A DNA stretch of 64,000 nt from Theropithecus gelada (Eukaryota; Chordata; Mammalia; Primates; Cercopithecidae): the NCBI RefSeq assembly GCF_003255815.1, contig NC_037686.1, positions 54,037,888-54,101,887 of the forward strand. The letters run 5' to 3'. Made by a program: the position numbers and the translations under genes. Shown one piece after another: positions 58,839 to 64,000 of this stretch (positions within the stretch are counted from its first letter, which is position 1; the number at the start of each line of letters is the position of its first letter). Under the pieces are notes generated by a model that ran no database searches, was not told the DNA's origin, and worked only from the letters and a program-made list of their open reading frames with translations.

Positions 58839-58926
58839 AATGGTGCACTAATGTGTGGTATACTCATGGTATACTAATACATGGTGTACTAATTAGGACA
58901 TTGGTGTACTAACACATGGTGGATTA
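58839..58926. repeat. Degenerate tandem repeat, unit about 15-20 bases
   Basis: Successive units resemble atggtgtactaatac (…atggtgcactaatgtg, atggtatactaatac, atggtgtactaattag, ttggtgtactaacac, atggtggatta). Confidence 0.75.
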
Positions 58927-60239
58927 AACAGCTTTTGGCCCACAAAACAAAGTGTTTGGGGGAGATAGGTAGCAGCCTAGACATCACGGGACAAATTAAA
59001 TTCACTTTTAAATGAGGAGCAATATTCAGAGGAAAAAGATATATTAACTAGAATAAACAGATTTGAGGAAATTCTTTTCCAGGAAGGACACAAGCGAGAG
59101 AGATCATCTTGTCCAGATGATGAGGCTTTAGTGAAGTGAGTGAGGAAGACTCAACAAATAACGATACATAATGTCAGGATCCAGCACTGGGAAAGGGCTT
59201 GTACCCTGGGCCCCTTGACTATTTTAGTACAGATTGAGGCTGAAGCAGCCATGAGACCTTGGCCCTCCTTCTAAGCTGCTGGGGCTCTAGGGGAACCCGT
59301 ATAGGATCCTATGGATCTCTAAACTTAGGGAAGTTATCGGGAACTATTGTGACTTGCACTGATGCACAATGACTGCCCTCACCCTAAGAATAGATCAGCT
59401 AAGAATTATATATGTGCTGTAAACAATTAGCAGGGATAGGGGCTGTCCTCAGTAATACCCATGTCCTCCCCATAGGAAGAAGGTGGGTCCTGTTATATAA
59501 GAGCACACAATGGAAACCAGTCTCAGTACAAGACTATGAACAAAGGCAGGCTAACTGGGTTTGTCCCTGCCTGGCTTGAAACCTACAAATAACCAAATCA
59601 TGACCAATTGTAATGATGTCAGCCCACAATAATATCTGGCATATGGGCAGAGGCCAATTCAGTTGGGAAGACATCACAACTACCTCTGTAGTTCTTACTG
59701 ATTTTTCATGTAATGAAACTGAATTGTACCATTATCATATTGTAATATGGTATTAAGACTGGCTTTGTTGGTAAACTTAAACTACCTTATATAAATAACT
59801 TATATAATAATATTCATACTAATGATCAAGCATATTAGAAGAGAGAGTTCAAACCTCCCCAGGATGTACTCATGAAAAATGACAGGTCTGAGGAAGAAAT
59901 GGCTTTAGCTAAACATCAACTTATTGCCATGCTAAACATGCACAAGTTAATCACAAGATATGAATAAAGGTGGATCAAGGGGGTAACTGAGCAATTAAAT
60001 TAGTACAAAAATACAAACGTATTAATGCCCTTATAAGGTCGATCAGTTGTTCCTTCAAGTCTATCCCTACCCTACACTGGCTCCTCCAAACGTTCAGTAT
60101 CTTCATGCTGATATGATTGTTTCAGCTATTACATAAATGCTACACTGAGTATAGATGCTTGGAAAGTTGTATCATTTTAGTAAGAGAGCTAGGCAAGGAA
60201 CCAGGGGTGTGGACTATATAGGAAGGAGGAAACAGAACA

Positions 60240-60818
60240 GGCCTGGGTTGCTCAAACCTTGCACATGCCCAATAAATGCCTGCTTTGGGATTGGCCTTTG
60301 GCTGGCTCCTGGTAGGTGAGCTCTGAGCCTTTGGAACATTCTGTGTGATAAGAATGCTTGTATATGCCTGAGGCTTTGGGCCATCCAGTACTAGTTTTAG
60401 CAGATGGTTTATACTAACAATGCGATTTATGGTGAATGCCTGTTTTTGCTCTGGGGGACTGGAGTCTGAATAGTTGAAATTGTATATGCCTATGTAACTG
60501 AGGTCAATTAAAAAGCCTAGACACCAAGGCCCACGTGAGCTTCCCTGGTTGGCTAAACTTTGCACATGTTGTCACACAGCAATGCTGGGAAAGTTAAGTA
60601 CATCCATGTGATTCCCCTGGGAGAGAACCCCTGGAAGTTTACACTTGGTTTCTCCTGGATTTTACTCCATAGACCTTGTGCCTTTGCTTGGTTTAATCTG
60701 TATCCTTTCACTGTAATAAATTGTAACCATGAATATAACCATGTTTTCTGAATCCTATAAGACCTTCTAGTGAATCATCAAGCCTGAGGATGGTTTTGAG
60801 GGTCCCCTAACCCACGAA
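60240..60818 (+). mobile_element. Probable ERVL-type LTR
   Basis: 'aaaaagcctagacaccaagg', 'gtgagcttccctggttggct', 'tttaatctgtatcctttcac' and 'tgtaataaattgtaaccatg' followed by 'gaccttctagtgaatcatca' and 'agcctgaggatggttttgag' are typical of an old LTR 3' half with an AATAAA signal near 60,715. A 141-residue minus-strand ORF across it is chance. The family and left edge are uncertain. Confidence 0.6.
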
Positions 60819-63339
60819 GTAATTGGGGAAGGCTACATAAAGGAAATTGAATACAAGCTGAGACTTGAAGGATGGGTAGATATCCTAAGGAAGAACAGAC
60901 AATTCAAGACAGGAAGGAGGTTGGACACGTATAAGAAAGTCCTCTACTGCAATTAAAAATCTTGCAAGAGAAAAAGAAAAAATTTCATCTCATCTAGAAG
61001 TTTTCGGCCTGCCTTATGGCTTCCTGGAGATTTCTTTATGACTAATTTCTAACCCTGGCAATAAATACTATGAAACTGCATTTTTGTTTTCTAAATTATG
61101 TTTCATAAGTTTGGAAGTACATCATTAACAACTCTCCAGTTCATTCATCCTCCTTAAAACTGAACTGAAACCTGTTTCTATTTTGAATGTTAATAAGTTG
61201 TAGATTTTATCTTTCACAGAATCTAGTTCTTTTATTTTTACAGATAAAGCCCGCCTACAAATACAGGCCCCGTTGACTGTCACTTTCTTGAGAAAATTCA
61301 CAAATTGTGCCATATGATAGAACTTGTACTATAAAAAGTTATTCCACATCATCTGTCACCAAAAGCATCTGAATTTTTTTTTGTTTGGCCAAGGCTTTTT
61401 GCCAAGTAGCTAAAAATGTTTTATCATGGACAACTGATTTCCTAATAAAGCTTCTAGGTCATATATATAAATATGTATAAAAACATATTTATATAAATTT
61501 ATTTGTATTACATGGTCCAAATATGCCTGGTATTCTAATTATACCAAGATCTACACCACAAAATGCCCTTCTTTGGGTATTTTTATCACCTCTGTTATTA
61601 GCCTTTTTTGTGACTGCCTCCAAGTTCGAAGAAATTCTTTCTTGGCTCTCTAGCTCCCGAATCCAATACTTTGAGTGTCAAAATGAAGACCTTCCACAGA
61701 TATTTCAGAAGTTTTTTTTTTCTCTGAAGCACCATGAAAATTATGGCTAACTTCTCACAGAAATTCTTCTTCTGTATTTTATATAAAAAATATAAAAACA
61801 GGAGTGATGGGGGAAAGCAACTCTATAGCAGGTAATCAATTGAAGAGTATATCTCGTGAGAGAGTGTTGAGCTCAATTGATTCCTCTGATTTGCTTCCTA
61901 TTTAAGATGTATCTTTCAGGGACCTAACAGTTCTCCTGAGTTCATACAAATAACAAGACTTGTAGTAGCATAAGCCAGCTTGCTACACCACAGACTGAAC
62001 ACCGCAGAGCTATCAGTTCTCATTCTTATATTAAAATATAACCTGGTCAAAGTCCAGTGACAGACTTCTGGCTCCTGTGTTACCAGGTGGGCGACAGTGC
62101 CAGGAGTACCAACCTATCTCATTGGGTTGCTTGAAAATTATTAAAAAGGGACATTCCAAAGAATTCTCCCAGCATAAAGCATTATACCAACACTAAGTAA
62201 AAACACATCAGTGATTTTAAAATATCATGGTGAAAGTGTGTTATAGTAGAGACTATAACAGCCTCTCACATTTTGTATTTACACTGGCAAGAATGATATT
62301 GTTGGCAGATAATCTTTGTGAAAGTAACAACAATAGTCAGCCAAGGACTTGCCTTGAATGTGAAAGCAAAGCAAGATGTCTTGGGTACTTCCGAAGTTGG
62401 CACTCTCAACTACAATTCATCTCTGAGCCCAGCAGATACATTTAACTTGCATGAATTAGTTGAAAATGGAGTGCATTTTACCTAAGACTTCACCTAATTT
62501 TATGATTTGCTGTGTTCTTTAGGCACCTGGCACCTGACAGATTCTAATTTCAATATTTTAAAATCATTAGTAAGATTGCACTAAGCTTTACTTTTAAATG
62601 CTTGTAATCACTTGCTATAATCTGTTTCAGCATTTTTTTAAGTTTTAATATTTTCTGGCTGTAAGGAATGAGTGAGAAGGAGCTTCTTTGCCCAGAATCT
62701 ATCCAGAGCTTCTTTCACTAAAAAGATAAGAAACCTGAAAGTCAGCAAGCACAAACAACAACAGAAAACAACAAATCCGCATTTTCTAAAAATAACTATT
62801 GAAAATCTAGGATCAGATAATCCCTTTACAAGAATAATTCTCCTTTAATGCCTCCTTTATGGTTTCTGAAGCTGACAAGTGCAGAAAGCATTTGATTCTG
62901 AGCTACCTACAGAACACACTTGTGAATGATGCTCTTTTCAATCACATGAGAGAGTTCCTGCTATGACCCCATTCCACCCAATGTCCAGCTTCTCCAAACT
63001 GCATCACAGAGGAATTCAGCCTTAGTAGATAAGCATGCCAACAATGTCAATGGAGAAAAAGTGGCAGACTGTGTCCACACTCTCTCCACAATCCCACTTC
63101 CTCAAGCGGGGGAGATGTGCTGTTCATTCATCATTTACAACTTGCTGCCATGATTCTGCAAAGTCAATACACACTCCTACCTCAAAGGGAAAAGAAAAGA
63201 AAATTGAATTTCCTCTAGTATGTGCATACCTGCCTACAGTGCAAACATATTTGTTTAAACATATACACAAACATATGTTTAAACATATATAATGTCTTCC
63301 TAAATTAGTATATCTGCATATATGTATGCCTTTAATCAC
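60819..63339. other. Noncoding DNA, no gene seen
   Basis: A trace of the ancient repeat lies at 60,840-60,920 ('gctgagacttgaaggatggg'). The rest is AT-rich unassigned sequence; an ATATAA-type run lies near 61,460-61,510. Confidence 0.5.
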
Positions 63340-63450
63340 TTGCTTCTCATATATATATGAGTGACATGTGTGACATCTCAGATATGTGTGTATTTTTGTA
63401 TGTATATATGTATATGTATATGTGTGTGTGTGTGTATGTATATATATAAA
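63340..63450. repeat. TATATG/TG-rich microsatellite
   Basis: Imperfect TATATATATG, GTATATATGTATATG and (TG)n units over about 110 bases. Confidence 0.85.
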
Positions 63451-63559
63451 GCAAGAGTCTGATCAAAAGTTTAAGATTAACTTTTATATTTCTGCTAAGG
63501 CTGGGGTATGAGAAGGACCATGCAGAGAAGAGCCACAGTAAGTAAAATGTAGGCAATTA

Positions 63560-64000
63560 GCAAGGTGTCCGTGAACTCTTTATCCCAGATACAGTGCACC
63601 TGCCCGCAGAAATCTGATTTTACCTAAAAACACAACTTAACTTTGTAAAAAAGAGTCTGACTCCAGTTTTTATATTTGGCTACTGACAGCTTTTAAGCTC
63701 CACTCCTTCTCTTCCCCTTTTCCCCACTGGCTGGGCAAGCTGGTAAGAAAGCCCAGGGCTTCCTCCCTTGGGGTCAGCAGGAAGTTCAAACATGGAAGTC
63801 CCAGGCACGTGAGGGAACCTTTATCCTAGCCCCATTCCCTAACCACAATAAAAGCCAAGTCAGTGCCCTTCCCTGCTGTCTCAAGCCATTTTTATACATG
63901 CTCACAAGCCCCCCTGTCCTCCCCAGAAAGCCTCATTTTGTGAGTAGTAAACCTTTTCATCCCCTTTTGGTGCATGTGTGACAACAGTTTCAACAACAGA
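63560..64000 (+). mobile_element. Possible LTR cut by the window edge
   Basis: 'cattccctaaccacaataaa', 'agccaagtcagtgcccttcc' and 'ctgtctcaagccatttttat' resemble a retroviral R-U5 region with an AATAAA signal near 63,847. No TG start or internal region is visible and the right end runs out of the window. Confidence 0.4.

Larger units (their letters stand above)
55496..60239. other. Largely unassigned noncoding DNA
   Basis: No gene is recognised. Notable inside: an inverted repeat of 39 bases (56,525-56,563 and 57,184-57,222), and a degenerate 15-20-base tandem array at 58,839-58,926. Part of 58-60 kb could be the interior of an old ERVL element given the LTR-like sequence after it, but I cannot show a gag or pol motif. 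Confidence 0.4.

Noticed and set aside
58839..58926. CRISPR-like array
   Set aside because: Units are degenerate, have no regular spacers, and the DNA is mammalian.
60140..60565. 141-residue minus-strand ORF
   Set aside because: It runs antisense through a probable LTR and shows no domain or start context.
1..64000. A conventional protein-coding gene, tRNA or snRNA gene
   Set aside because: I found no exon series with recognisable protein domains, no cloverleaf-like tRNA and no snRNA-like sequence outside SINE-derived repeats. Isolated exons of a long gene cannot be excluded by eye.

Overview
This is nuclear DNA from a primate, most likely human or another catarrhine. The evidence is the repeat content: dimeric Alu copies, primate L1 (L1PA/L1PB-type) elements, an LTR7-type (HERV-H) solo LTR, MaLR LTRs, and worn MIR, L2, CR1/L3, MER5A, Tigger and HAL1 copies. 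The sequence is AT-rich. I found no functional protein-coding gene and no recognisable tRNA, rRNA or snRNA gene. The long ORFs are L1 fragments, antisense readings of Alu or LTR DNA, or chance. It reads as an intergenic or deep intronic, L1-rich region.

Layout. 0-25 kb: mostly unique DNA with scattered old repeats (MLT1 LTR, MIR, MER5A, two Tigger-type DNA transposons), two short L1 tails, three Alus (19.2, 20.1 and 23.6 kb), and a solo LTR7-type LTR at 24,981-25,433. 25.8-38.6 kb: an old L1 of L1PB/early-L1PA type with most of its 5'UTR, ORF1 and ORF2, split by a younger full-length L1PA element (31,486-37,795) with a clear 14-bp target-site duplication. The old L1 also carries a displaced L1 3' fragment (30,492-30,701) and a very short L1 tail (about 31,156-31,259). 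38.6-46.9 kb: microsatellite, MIR, an old Alu, a probable ERV1-type LTR, an L1PB-type tail and a CR1/L3 remnant. 46.9-52.3 kb: degenerate HAL1/L1M material broken by an MLT1 LTR, an Alu and an MST-type LTR. 52-64 kb: mostly unique DNA with MIR/L2 traces, a probable ERVL-type LTR near 60.5 kb and a possible LTR at the right edge.

The most notable finding is not a gene. A 240-base block of unique sequence at 20,897-21,136 recurs in the same orientation, without gaps and with 8 mismatches, inside ORF2 of the young L1 at 34,933-35,172, where it replaces a little L1 sequence. It looks like a templated insertion made after that L1 arrived. Other structural scars are a 73-base near-perfect inverted duplication inside a Tigger-type element (16,053-16,234), a 39-base inverted repeat with arms 620 bases apart (56,525/57,184), and an old L1 that keeps its 5' end but has lost its 3' end at a palindromic microsatellite. 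I saw no previously undescribed gene system; the interest lies in rearrangement history. Subfamily names come from remembered consensus features, not from a search.
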